From Streptococcus pneumoniae (GTDB lineage Bacteria > Bacillota > Bacilli > Lactobacillales > Streptococcaceae), in contig NZ_CFGI01000003.1 of NCBI RefSeq assembly GCF_001347015.1, positions 1-64,000 of the forward strand: DNA of 64,000 nucleotides, read 5' to 3'. The position numbers and the translations under genes are program-made. The notes beneath the pieces were generated by a model that was not told the origin of the DNA, did not search any database, and was given only the letters and a program-made list of their open reading frames with translations. How positions within the stretch are numbered: the stretch's first letter is position 1; each line of letters starts with the position of its first letter. Positions 45,437 through 53,151 of this stretch are shown piece by piece.

Positions 45437-45445
45437 TGGTATAAT
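45437..45445 (+). promoter_or_regulatory. Extended -10 promoter of tex
   Basis: TGG-TATAAT ends 6 nt before the tex ATG, with no ribosome binding site between. This suggests a leaderless transcript. Confidence 0.6.
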
Positions 45446-45451
45446 AGATTC

Positions 45452-47581
45452 ATGGATAAAAAATATGAAAAAATCTCCCAGGATTTGGGAGTGACGTTAA
45501 AGCAAATTGATACTGTTCTAAGTTTGACAGCAGAAGGGGCGACTATTCCCTTTATCGCACGTTATCGCAAGGATATGACTGGTAGTCTGGATGAGGTGGC
45601 AATTAAGGCCATTATTGACTTGGATAAAAGTCTGACAAATCTCAACGACCGTAAGGAAGTTGTTTTAGCTAAAATTCAAGAACAAGGCAAGCTGACTAAG
45701 GAATTGGAAGAAGCTATCTTAGCTGCCGAAAAATTAGCAGATGTTGAAGAACTCTACCTACCTTATAAGGAAAAGCGTCGTACCAAGGCGACCATTGCCC
45801 GTGAAGCTGGACTCTTTCCTCTTGCTCGCCTGATTTTGCAAAATGTAGCTGATTTAGAAAAAGAGGCTGAAAAGTTTGTCTGTGAAGGATTTGCGACTGG
45901 TAAGGAAACCTTGGCTGGTGCAGTTGATATCTTGGTCGAAGCCTTATCGGAAGATGTCAATTTACGCGCTCTAACTTATCAGGAGGTGCTGAGACACTCT
46001 AAACTCACTTCTCAAGCCAAGGATGAAAGTCTTGATGAAAAGCAGGTTTTTCAGATTTATTATGATTTTTCAGAGACAGTTGGAACTATGCAAGGTTATC
46101 GTACCTTGGCCCTCAATCGTGGGGAGAAACTTGGTGTCTTGAAGGTCGGTTTTGAACATGCAACGGACCGTATCCTTGCCTTCTTTGCTGCTCGTTTTAA
46201 GGTAAAAAATACCTATATTGATGAAGTCGTTCAGCAATCTGTTAAGAAAAAAGTCTTGCCTGCTATCGAGCGCCGTATTCGTACAGAATTAACTGAAAAG
46301 GCAGAAGAGGGAGCTATTCAACTCTTTTCTGACAATCTGCGCAATCTGCTCTTAGTTGCTCCGCTGAAAGGGCGCGTGGTTCTTGGATTTGACCCTGCCT
46401 TTCGTACAGGTGCCAAGCTAGCTGTCGTGGATGCAACTGGGAAAATGCTGACAACTCAGGTCATTTATCCTGTCAAACCAGCATCAGCTCGTCAAATCGA
46501 AGAATCCAAGAAAAATCTGGCAGACTTGATTGGTCAATACGGCGTGGAAATTATTGCCATCGGAAACGGAACGGCCAGTCGTGAAAGTGAGGCCTTTGTG
46601 GCGGAAGTTCTGAAAGATTTTCCAGAAGTCAGCTATGTTATCGTCAATGAAAGTGGTGCTTCTGTCTATTCTGCCAGCGAACTTGCTCGTCAGGAGTTTC
46701 CAGATTTGACAGTTGAAAAACGCTCTGCTATTTCTATCGCCCGTCGTTTGCAAGATCCTCTTGCCGAATTGGTCAAAATCGATCCTAAGTCAATCGGTGT
46801 CGGTCAATATCAACACGATGTCAGTCAGAAGAAACTGTCTGAAAGTCTGGATTTTGTCGTGGATACAGTGGTAAACCAAGTCGGTGTCAATGTCAATACA
46901 GCTAGCCCAGCTCTTCTTTCACACGTAGCTGGACTCAATAAAACCATTTCTGAAAATATCGTCAAATACCGTGAGGAAGAGGGAAAAATCATTTCACGCG
47001 CCCAAATTAAGAAGGTTCCGCGTCTGGGTGCCAAGGCTTTTGAACAGGCAGCTGGTTTCCTTCGTATCCCTGAAAGTAGCAATATTCTTGATAATACAGG
47101 AGTTCACCCAGAAAATTATTCTGCTGTTAAGGAACTCTTCAAACGCTTAGACATCAAGGATTTGAATGAAGTGGCCCAAAGCAAACTTAAGTCGCTTTCA
47201 GTCAAGGAAATGGCGCCAGAGCTAGACCTTGGTCCAGAAACTCTTAAAGATATCATTGCAGATCTTCTAAAACCAGGTCGAGATTTCCGTGATTCCTTTG
47301 ATGCACCTGTACTTCGCCAAGATGTCCTAGATATCAAAGACTTAGTGGTCGGACAGAAGCTGGAAGGTGTGGTGCGTAACGTCGTTGACTTTGGTGCCTT
47401 CGTTGACATTGGGATTCATGAGGACGGCCTGATTCATATTTCACATATGAGTCGCAAATTTATCAAACACCCTAGTCAAGTGGTGTCAGTTGGAGATTTG
47501 GTGACGGTTTGGGTTAAGAAAATTGATACTGAACGTGAAAAAGTCAATCTGTCGCTTCTAGCTCCAAATGAAACTGACTGA
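45452..47581 (+). CDS. tex: Tex-family RNA-binding transcription accessory protein
   Basis: A 709-aa nucleic-acid-binding protein of the Tex/Spt6 class, which affects gene expression broadly. Regions in order: N-terminal helical domain with the [19 protein letters not shown] block; a YqgF-like RNase H fold (about 320-450, [16 protein letters not shown]); helix-hairpin-helix pairs (about 490-560, [17 protein letters not shown]); and a C-terminal S1 RNA-binding domain (about 635-703, [20 protein letters not shown]). The ATG at 45452 is chosen over the longer frame from 45320, which runs through the BOX. Its 3' end overlaps the SprT-like gene by 14 nt. Confidence 0.94.
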   Translation: MDKKYEKISQDLGVTLKQIDTVLSLTAEGATIPFIARYRKDMTGSLDEVAIKAIIDLDKSLTNLNDRKEVVLAKIQEQGKLTKELEEAILAAEKLADVEELYLPYKEKRRTKATIAREAGLFPLARLILQNVADLEKEAEKFVCEGFATGKETLAGAVDILVEALSEDVNLRALTYQEVLRHSKLTSQAKDESLDEKQVFQIYYDFSETVGTMQGYRTLALNRGEKLGVLKVGFEHATDRILAFFAARFKVKNTYIDEVVQQSVKKKVLPAIERRIRTELTEKAEEGAIQLFSDNLRNLLLVAPLKGRVVLGFDPAFRTGAKLAVVDATGKMLTTQVIYPVKPASARQIEESKKNLADLIGQYGVEIIAIGNGTASRESEAFVAEVLKDFPEVSYVIVNESGASVYSASELARQEFPDLTVEKRSAISIARRLQDPLAELVKIDPKSIGVGQYQHDVSQKKLSESLDFVVDTVVNQVGVNVNTASPALLSHVAGLNKTISENIVKYREEEGKIISRAQIKKVPRLGAKAFEQAAGFLRIPESSNILDNTGVHPENYSAVKELFKRLDIKDLNEVAQSKLKSLSVKEMAPELDLGPETLKDIIADLLKPGRDFRDSFDAPVLRQDVLDIKDLVVGQKLEGVVRNVVDFGAFVDIGIHEDGLIHISHMSRKFIKHPSQVVSVGDLVTVWVKKIDTEREKVNLSLLAPNETD

Positions 47582-48017
47582 TTACGTTAAGCAGGTTTCA
47601 CTAGAAGACTTTGGCAGACCTTTTATCCATCAAGTCCAGTGGAATTCTCGTCTACGTTCGACAGGTGGGCGATTTTTCCCAAAAGATGGGCATTTGGATT
47701 TTAATCCCAAGGTTTATCAGGAACTGGGTCTGGATGTTTTTAGGAAAATTGTCCGACATGAACTCTGTCATTATCACCTCTATTTTCAAGGAAAGGGCTA
47801 TCAACACAAGGATCGGGATTTTAAGGAACTGTTGAAAGCAGTGGATGGATTACGGTTTGTGCCTTCCTTGCCAAATAGTCACTCCAAACCATTCAATCTC
47901 TATCGTTGCCAATCCTGCCAGCAAAGGTATCAGCGCAAGAGAAGGATTGATACTAAACGCTATCGCTGTGGACTTTGTCGAGGTAAATTGCAACTAATAA
48001 ATCAGCCTGAGGACTGA
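47568..48017 (+). CDS. SprT-like zinc-binding protein
   Basis: A 149-aa protein of the SprT-like family. The metalloprotease-type motif HELCHYH (near 64-70, within [16 protein letters not shown]) would bind zinc. A C-terminal zinc ribbon (CQSCQQRY and CGLCRGK, about 114-137) follows. Bacterial members are uncharacterised, while eukaryotic Spartan cuts DNA-protein crosslinks. It overlaps the tex gene, so the two are co-expressed. Confidence 0.88.
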   Translation: MKLTDYVKQVSLEDFGRPFIHQVQWNSRLRSTGGRFFPKDGHLDFNPKVYQELGLDVFRKIVRHELCHYHLYFQGKGYQHKDRDFKELLKAVDGLRFVPSLPNSHSKPFNLYRCQSCQQRYQRKRRIDTKRYRCGLCRGKLQLINQPED

Positions 48018-48075
48018 TGAAAGCCGAGCCTACCCGTGATATACTATGTCTAACCTAGCAGAAAGAGGAAATATC

Positions 48076-48348
48076 ATGAACAGTAAATTTTATAAAATGA
48101 GACGCAATCGCATGATTTCAGGAGTTTTGGCAGGTTTGTCAGACAAGTGGCACTTTGATGTTACCCTTGTTCGTTTCTTGTTTGCCATTTTTACAGTTGC
48201 AAACTTTGGACTTGGTGTGATTATCTATATCATCCTAGCTTCTATCATGCCAACCAAGGAAGAAATCGAAGCAGAAATGTACGGAACAGGCCCACGCAAA
48301 CGCAAAGAAGCCCAAGCTATTGACGATAATGAAGGCTGGTTTTGGTGA
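48076..48348 (+). CDS. PspC-domain small membrane protein
   Basis: A 90-aa protein with a PspC domain (phage-shock-protein-C type): MRRNRMISGVLAGLSDKWHFDVTLVR followed by one membrane helix (FLFAIFTVANFGLGVIIYIILA) and a charged tail. The ATG at 48076 is preferred over 48046, because a good GAAAGAGGAA site precedes it and a likely -10 box (TATACT, 48040-48045) abuts the earlier ATG. Members sense or buffer envelope stress, but a role here is inferred only from the domain. Confidence 0.85.
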   Translation: MNSKFYKMRRNRMISGVLAGLSDKWHFDVTLVRFLFAIFTVANFGLGVIIYIILASIMPTKEEIEAEMYGTGPRKRKEAQAIDDNEGWFW

Positions 48349-48361
48349 GGTAAATAAGAAA

Positions 48362-48392
48362 ATAAGCTTTGTATTATAGACAAGGCTTTTTT
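48362..48392 (+). terminator. Terminator after the PspC-domain gene
   Basis: AAGCTTTGT (48364-48372) pairs with ACAAGGCTT (48380-48388, with G-T pairs) and runs into T's. Confidence 0.6.
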
Positions 48393-48418
48393 TCATCTTG
48401 TCAGAATTCATGCCTAAA

Positions 48419-48427
48419 TGGTATAAT
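48419..48427 (+). promoter_or_regulatory. Extended -10 promoter of the three-gene AAA+ cassette
   Basis: TGG-TATAAT, 34 nt before the ATG at 48462, with an AGGAAATGG site between. Confidence 0.6.
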
Positions 48428-48461
48428 AAGCGTATAAAAATAATTTGACAGGAAATGGATT

Positions 48462-50150
48462 ATGGCTAATGAAAATGAGTTACTCGCATTACGATCATCA
48501 GATATTGAGATTAAATACGACGAATTGCTTAATTTAGAAAATTCTCTAGAAAATAATCTCAAAGATCTTATTAAAGATATAGAAAAAATTGATTTAGATA
48601 GGGAAAAATTACAAAATAATGAATACCTTCAAGAATCTATTGAAAATATAGTCTGGGAGCAAGTACAACTTCAACTTGCCGCTCAGATAGGTGAAGAGTT
48701 TATAAATGAGAATCAGGGACAAACCCTAGACTTACGAAAAGAAGCACATATACAAACTGCTGAAAATTTTGAAAAAGGGAAACTTGCGACTCATAATAGA
48801 GATGTTAATTTTCAAGAAAGATACGACACTTGGCAAAATAATTTTGTTAAAGACGACTTAGGGAATATTCAAACACACTCAACTCGTTCAGGTAAAATTG
48901 TAAATACTTTAACCAAAGAAGCGAGAAAACCATTTGACACCGGAAGGCCAACAGGTTCAAAAGAAAAAGGAACCCAAATGGATCATACGGTTTCTGCTGG
49001 AGAGATTATACGTGATCCAAAAGCAAATGCTTTTTTGACAAAAGAAGAGCAGATTGCTTTTGCAAATAGTAAAGCTAATCTTAACGAAATTAGGAGTGAA
49101 GTTAATCAAGCGAAGGGAGATTTATCTACATCAGAATTATTCGATAATCCAAACTCTAAGGGACAATATGCTAGAGAAGTCCATAATATTAGTTCAAAAG
49201 AAGAGAAACAGTTAAGAGAGAAAAATAAAGAGGCACGTACGGAATACGACAGAGTGAGAGATGAGGCTGAGAAGCGAGCTATTCAATCAGGTAAAAAATC
49301 ACGTCGTGATGAGGCGTTAAAAATTTCCGGAAAAGCTTTGAAAGCAGCGCTTTTACAGTTATTATCAGAATTTTTGCGAGAATTGATTTCTAAATTTATC
49401 TCTTGGCTAAAAGATACAGAAAGAAACTTATCGACTTTTATTGATAAAATAAAAGAGGCTATCATATCTTTTGTAAATAACTTAGCAAATCATGTATTAA
49501 ATGTCGGTAAATCTGTAGTTACAATGATTGCGTCTGCAATAGTTGGACCTGTAATTAATACAGTTCTTAAAGCCTGGACCTTTATACACCAAGGTTGGAA
49601 ATCTTTGAAAGAATCAATAGATTATATAAATAATCCTGAAAATAAAGATAAAAGCCTTGATATTATGATGTTAGAGGCTGGAAAAATTATTGTTGCGGGT
49701 TTAACAGCTACAGGTGCAATTGTAGTTGGGGAAGTTTTAGGAGCATCCCTCACTGCAAGTTTTCCAGTTTTGGCTATTTCAATACCACTTTTGGGAACAA
49801 TCGGTAGCGTCATTGGAACATTTATGGGAGCAACTTTATCAGGAATTATTGGCGCTTTCGTACTAAAAATGATTGATCAGCAAATTGTCAATAAACAAAT
49901 TTCCGAGCTAAATTCTAAGAAAATTGATCAAAATAATGAAATGTTAGTAATCCAAGATCAATTATTAGATGTTAAGAGTATAAAGTTACAAGCTGAAAAA
50001 GATTCTGTTATCAATACTATTAAGGAAAGACATGATATGGTTGCTTCAATGATGAAAGAAAAGCTGTCAGATATTTTTGCAGAATCTACAAGAGACGATA
50101 AAAGTGACTTTGATGAGATTGATACTTTATTACAAGAATTATTAGATTAA
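48462..50150 (+). CDS. Membrane protein with HNH-like motif, first gene of the AAA+ cassette
   Basis: A 562-aa protein with no family I can name. An N-terminal coiled coil (about 15-70) precedes a region at 168-216 that looks like an HNH-type fold (GTQMDHTVSAGE with D174-H175, then FANSKANLNEI and EVNQAK with N206 and N215). A charged helical linker (235-290) follows. Then come amphipathic helices (295-345) and hydrophobic segments at about 350-370, 405-435 and 438-472 rich in Gly and Ala, then a C-terminal coiled coil (475-540) with an acidic end. Nuclease activity is inference from spacing of His and Asn residues only. It is AT-rich and lies upstream of two linked genes. Confidence 0.7.
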   Translation: MANENELLALRSSDIEIKYDELLNLENSLENNLKDLIKDIEKIDLDREKLQNNEYLQESIENIVWEQVQLQLAAQIGEEFINENQGQTLDLRKEAHIQTAENFEKGKLATHNRDVNFQERYDTWQNNFVKDDLGNIQTHSTRSGKIVNTLTKEARKPFDTGRPTGSKEKGTQMDHTVSAGEIIRDPKANAFLTKEEQIAFANSKANLNEIRSEVNQAKGDLSTSELFDNPNSKGQYAREVHNISSKEEKQLREKNKEARTEYDRVRDEAEKRAIQSGKKSRRDEALKISGKALKAALLQLLSEFLRELISKFISWLKDTERNLSTFIDKIKEAIISFVNNLANHVLNVGKSVVTMIASAIVGPVINTVLKAWTFIHQGWKSLKESIDYINNPENKDKSLDIMMLEAGKIIVAGLTATGAIVVGEVLGASLTASFPVLAISIPLLGTIGSVIGTFMGATLSGIIGAFVLKMIDQQIVNKQISELNSKKIDQNNEMLVIQDQLLDVKSIKLQAEKDSVINTIKERHDMVASMMKEKLSDIFAESTRDDKSDFDEIDTLLQELLD

Positions 50151-50160
50151 GGAGAAAAAT

Positions 50161-50883
50161 ATGGAACAAGAAGTATTTGAGCAAGAACAAGAAACAATTG
50201 AAATAAACATTAGTAACCATGATTTCGATGAAGCGAAAGAGCATCTGAAAGAGTTTGCTGAACAAAGTCAAGATGAATTGTATTTTGATACAGTTAGAAC
50301 TCATGAAGATTTCTTTGGTTTTGAATTTGCTGAACATGGGGTTACAGGTAAAGAGTTTAATACTTTAGTTGAACAAACTCAAAATTACATTTCAAAATTT
50401 TATGATAATCAACAAAAACTTATTGAAGAATTTGGTCAAGTTTATAAAGCTTTAGAGGCTCTGGATAAAGATTATATTCAAGCAATCCTCTCTTCTGTAG
50501 TTGCCATTGAACATACCAACAAGAAAATTCTGAAAGAACAATCTCGTATTGATAAAACCATTGAGAAACAAAAAGCAACTCTAGTAGCTCTTAAGCAATT
50601 TAAAGAGAAATTTAACGAAGAAAATAGCAAAAACTCTATCGAAAAACATGAAGTAGTGCTTTCTAAATTCAATGATAGACTTGAAAATCTAGAACAATTC
50701 GCAAGCACTCTTCCTTCAGAACCAGTTTCAAATACTGGAGAAATTGAGCAACTTAGGAGAGAATTAAATGAAAGTAAACAACAAATTCAATTTATTTCAA
50801 ATCGCCTTCTAACAGTCTTTATTGTTTCTGGAATTTCTATTGGTATGTTAGTGATTGCCTTGCTTTTCATGTTATTGAGGTAA
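50161..50883 (+). CDS. Tail-anchored coiled-coil protein, second gene of the AAA+ cassette
   Basis: A 240-aa protein. A very acidic N-terminus (MEQEVFEQEQETIEI) is followed by a region with DTVRTHEDFFGFEFAEHGVTG (about 45-65). A long coiled coil spans about 70-205, and one C-terminal membrane helix (about 216-238, VFIVSGISIGMLVIALLFML) would leave the rest in the cytoplasm. It has no signal peptide. It may be a membrane adaptor linking the AAA+ ATPase to the first protein. The gene starts 10 nt after the first gene with a GGAG site, and its stop is 3 nt before the ATPase start. Confidence 0.72.
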   Translation: MEQEVFEQEQETIEINISNHDFDEAKEHLKEFAEQSQDELYFDTVRTHEDFFGFEFAEHGVTGKEFNTLVEQTQNYISKFYDNQQKLIEEFGQVYKALEALDKDYIQAILSSVVAIEHTNKKILKEQSRIDKTIEKQKATLVALKQFKEKFNEENSKNSIEKHEVVLSKFNDRLENLEQFASTLPSEPVSNTGEIEQLRRELNESKQQIQFISNRLLTVFIVSGISIGMLVIALLFMLLR

Positions 50884-50886
50884 GAT

Positions 50887-52008
50887 ATGTCAACTTCTCG
50901 AGATAAATTAATTTGTAGTGCAAAGAAATTAGACTTCTATTTTGGAAAAGAAAATAATTATCTTGATAAAGTAAATAATATTATAGAAAATAATACTGAT
51001 ACAAAATCAGTAGCAGAATTGTATAAATCTATTTTTTTATTACAACAAGCTAACAAACGAAACAAGCTTACACCTTTATTGAAAGATTTATCTGATAATC
51101 TAGCTAGCTTTCTTGGATATACTTACCTATTTGATATTTTGGAAAAAGAGTTAGGTCACCAAAAGAAATCATCTTTAGACGACCTTTTGGTGGAACTAAA
51201 TCAGTTAGTAGGTTTAGAGAAGGTAAAAAAAGAAGTTAGTCGTTTAATTATTTATCAAAAAGTTCAGTCAAAAAGGAAAGAGTCTGGTTTAAATATTCCT
51301 AAAAGAACTTTACACATGGCTTTTATGGGAAATCCAGGAACAGGAAAAACAACTGTTGCTAGAATTATTGGAAGAATGTACTACCAATTGGGACTTTTAT
51401 CCAAAGGACATTTTTTAGAAGTCTCCAGAACAGATTTAATTGCAGGTTACCAAGGACAAACTGCACTGAAAGTTAAAAATGTCATAGAAAATGCGAAAGG
51501 TGGAGTTCTCTTTATTGATGAGGCGTATAGTATTACTGAAAATGAAAATACTGATTCATATGGGCGAGAATGTTTAACAGAGCTTACAAAGGCTTTAGAA
51601 GATTCACGAGATGATTTAATTGTTATTGTGGCTGGTTATACCGAACCAATGAACCATTTCTTTGAATCAAATCCTGGTTTGAAATCTCGATTTAATTATT
51701 TTATTAATTTTGAAAATTATTCTTCTACAGAATTGTTAGATATTTTTGAAACATTAGCAAGAAAAGACGACTACCATATAGATGACAATCTGAAAGAAGT
51801 ATTATTAAATTATTTTAATGAAAAGTTAGAAAGTAATCTCACCAATTTTTCTAACGGTCGCTTTGTTCGAAATCTATATGAAGATTTAATAATGAATCAA
51901 GCTGTCCGACTTAACCAAAGTGAAGCTGTGAATTTAAAAGAATTAACTTTGTTGATTAAAGATGATTTTTGTTTAGGTGAAAATCGTTCTAGTGACATAG
52001 ATTTATAA
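50887..52008 (+). CDS. AAA+ ATPase of the CbbX/EccA/SpoVK type, third gene of the cassette
   Basis: A 373-aa ATPase. The N-terminal helical region (1-100) precedes a classical AAA+ module: Walker A GNPGTGKTT (148-156), a pore-loop candidate AGYQGQTALK (about 186-195), Walker B VLFIDEA (207-213), sensor 1 VAGYT and arginine finger NPGLKSRF (262-269). This subgroup includes CbbX (rubisco remodelling), EccA (type VII secretion) and SpoVK. None of the partner genes of those systems is here, so the substrate is probably one of the two membrane proteins encoded upstream. It shares a ribosome binding site (GAGG) with the end of the previous gene. Confidence 0.88.
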   Translation: MSTSRDKLICSAKKLDFYFGKENNYLDKVNNIIENNTDTKSVAELYKSIFLLQQANKRNKLTPLLKDLSDNLASFLGYTYLFDILEKELGHQKKSSLDDLLVELNQLVGLEKVKKEVSRLIIYQKVQSKRKESGLNIPKRTLHMAFMGNPGTGKTTVARIIGRMYYQLGLLSKGHFLEVSRTDLIAGYQGQTALKVKNVIENAKGGVLFIDEAYSITENENTDSYGRECLTELTKALEDSRDDLIVIVAGYTEPMNHFFESNPGLKSRFNYFINFENYSSTELLDIFETLARKDDYHIDDNLKEVLLNYFNEKLESNLTNFSNGRFVRNLYEDLIMNQAVRLNQSEAVNLKELTLLIKDDFCLGENRSSDIDL

Positions 52009-52080
52009 TCAAACGAAAGAATGAATCTTCAAACTATTTATGAATGTATTATTGATCGTTGCAGTCAATTTACGAATCTG

Positions 52081-52108
52081 AACCCTTGTATCTGCAAGGG
52101 TTTTCTTC
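52081..52108 (+). terminator. Terminator of the AAA+ cassette
   Basis: Perfect 8-bp stem AACCCTTG/CAAGGGTT (52081-52088 and 52095-52102) with a T-rich tail, 73 nt after the ATPase stop. Confidence 0.82.
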
Positions 52109-52161
52109 TTGCCTTCTTTTTATGGTAAAATATTTTTAATGAACTGGGTACATTTCCCCCA

Positions 52162-52181
52162 ATCTTACAAAAATGTAAGAT
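52162..52181. promoter_or_regulatory. BceR-type operator
   Basis: A perfect palindrome with 8-bp arms ATCTTACA and TGTAAGAT around AAAA. It contains TTACA-N4-TGTAA, which is the core I know for Bacillus BceR-like response regulators that switch on peptide-antibiotic transporters. It lies about 100 nt before the small ORF and 210 nt before the bceA-like gene. No regulator gene is adjacent, so control would come from elsewhere in the genome. Confidence 0.75.
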
Positions 52182-52266
52182 TAAAGTCTCTTTTGTAAGG
52201 TTAGGTTATGGCAAGCAGTCTTTTTTTGATGTAAACTAGACTCATAAAGAACAAAGGAGTAACATC

Positions 52267-52377
52267 ATGAAACAAATCTTACAGAAGAAAACAAGAAAAC
52301 CAAGCCACAAAGATATTGAGCGCGTTCAGCTGGGATGCGCTATGATGCAAGCAACATTTCATTTGATGGGATATTAA
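52267..52377 (+). CDS. Small ORF (36 aa) ahead of the Bce-type transporter
   Basis: ATG 52267 to TAA 52375-52377, preceded by an excellent AAAGGAG site. The product starts MKQILQKKTRKPSHKDIERV and ends MMQATFHLMGY. It is basic, without a membrane helix. The transporter ATPase gene starts 14 nt later with its own AAAGGAG. The function is unknown; it may be a real small protein or a translated leader. Confidence 0.6.
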   Translation: MKQILQKKTRKPSHKDIERVQLGCAMMQATFHLMGY

Positions 52378-52391
52378 GAAAGGAGATTCTC

Positions 52392-53150
52392 ATGACACTT
52401 TTAGATGTAAAACACGTTCAAAAAATTTATAAAACTCGTTTTCAGGGCAACCAAGTAGAAGCCCTCAAGGATATTCACTTTACCGTCGAAAAAGGCGATT
52501 ACGTCGCTATCATGGGTGAGTCTGGTTCTGGTAAATCAACTCTTCTCAATATTCTAGCTATGCTGGATAAACCAACTCGTGGGCAGGTTTATCTTAATGG
52601 AACGGACACAGCAACTATTAAAAATTCACAGGCTTCTAGCTTCCGTCGTGAAAAGCTGGGATTTGTCTTCCAAGACTTTAATTTGTTAGATACTCTCTCT
52701 GTAAAAGATAATATCTTGCTTCCGCTTGTCTTGTCAAGAAGACCCATTACGGAGATGATGAAGAAATTGGTGGTGACAGCTGAGAATCTAGGTATCAACC
52801 AATTGCAAGAGAAGTACCCTTACGAGATTTCTGGTGGTCAGAAACAGCGTGTAGCAGTAGCCCGCGCTATCATCACAGAGCCAGAAATTCTCCTTGCGGA
52901 CGAGCCAACAGGAGCTCTTGACTCCAAATCATCTGCAGCCTTACTTGATGTCTTTGATGAAATCAATGAGCGTGGTCAAACCATTCTCATGGTAACCCAC
53001 TCAACGGCAGCAGCTAGCAGAGCTAAACGTGTACTCTTTATCAAAGACGGCATTCTTTACAACCAAATCTACCGTGGAGAGAAGACAGAGCGTCAGATGT
53101 TCCAAGAAATCTCTGATACCTTGACTGTCATGGCAAGCGAGGTGAATTAG
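52392..53150 (+). CDS. bceA: Bce-type ABC transporter, ATP-binding protein
   Basis: ATPase of 252 aa. Walker A is GESGSGKST (near 41-49), the signature ISGGQKQR, Walker B ILLADEPTGALD and the H-loop MVTHS; it belongs to the MacB/LolD class. With the 662-aa permease encoded next (1 nt gap) it forms a BceAB-type transporter that protects against cell-wall-directed peptides such as bacitracin. The ATG at 52392 is chosen because AAGGAG lies upstream; the longer frame from 52335 overlaps the small ORF. I recall this pair as the peptide-resistance module controlled by two-component system TCS01 in pneumococcus. Confidence 0.88.
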   Translation: MTLLDVKHVQKIYKTRFQGNQVEALKDIHFTVEKGDYVAIMGESGSGKSTLLNILAMLDKPTRGQVYLNGTDTATIKNSQASSFRREKLGFVFQDFNLLDTLSVKDNILLPLVLSRRPITEMMKKLVVTAENLGINQLQEKYPYEISGGQKQRVAVARAIITEPEILLADEPTGALDSKSSAALLDVFDEINERGQTILMVTHSTAAASRAKRVLFIKDGILYNQIYRGEKTERQMFQEISDTLTVMASEVN

Positions 53151-53151
53151 T

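Noticed and set aside
45320-45451. N-terminal extension of tex starting at 45320
   Set aside because: The frame runs through a BOX element and the tex promoter; the ATG at 45452 matches the expected Tex start.
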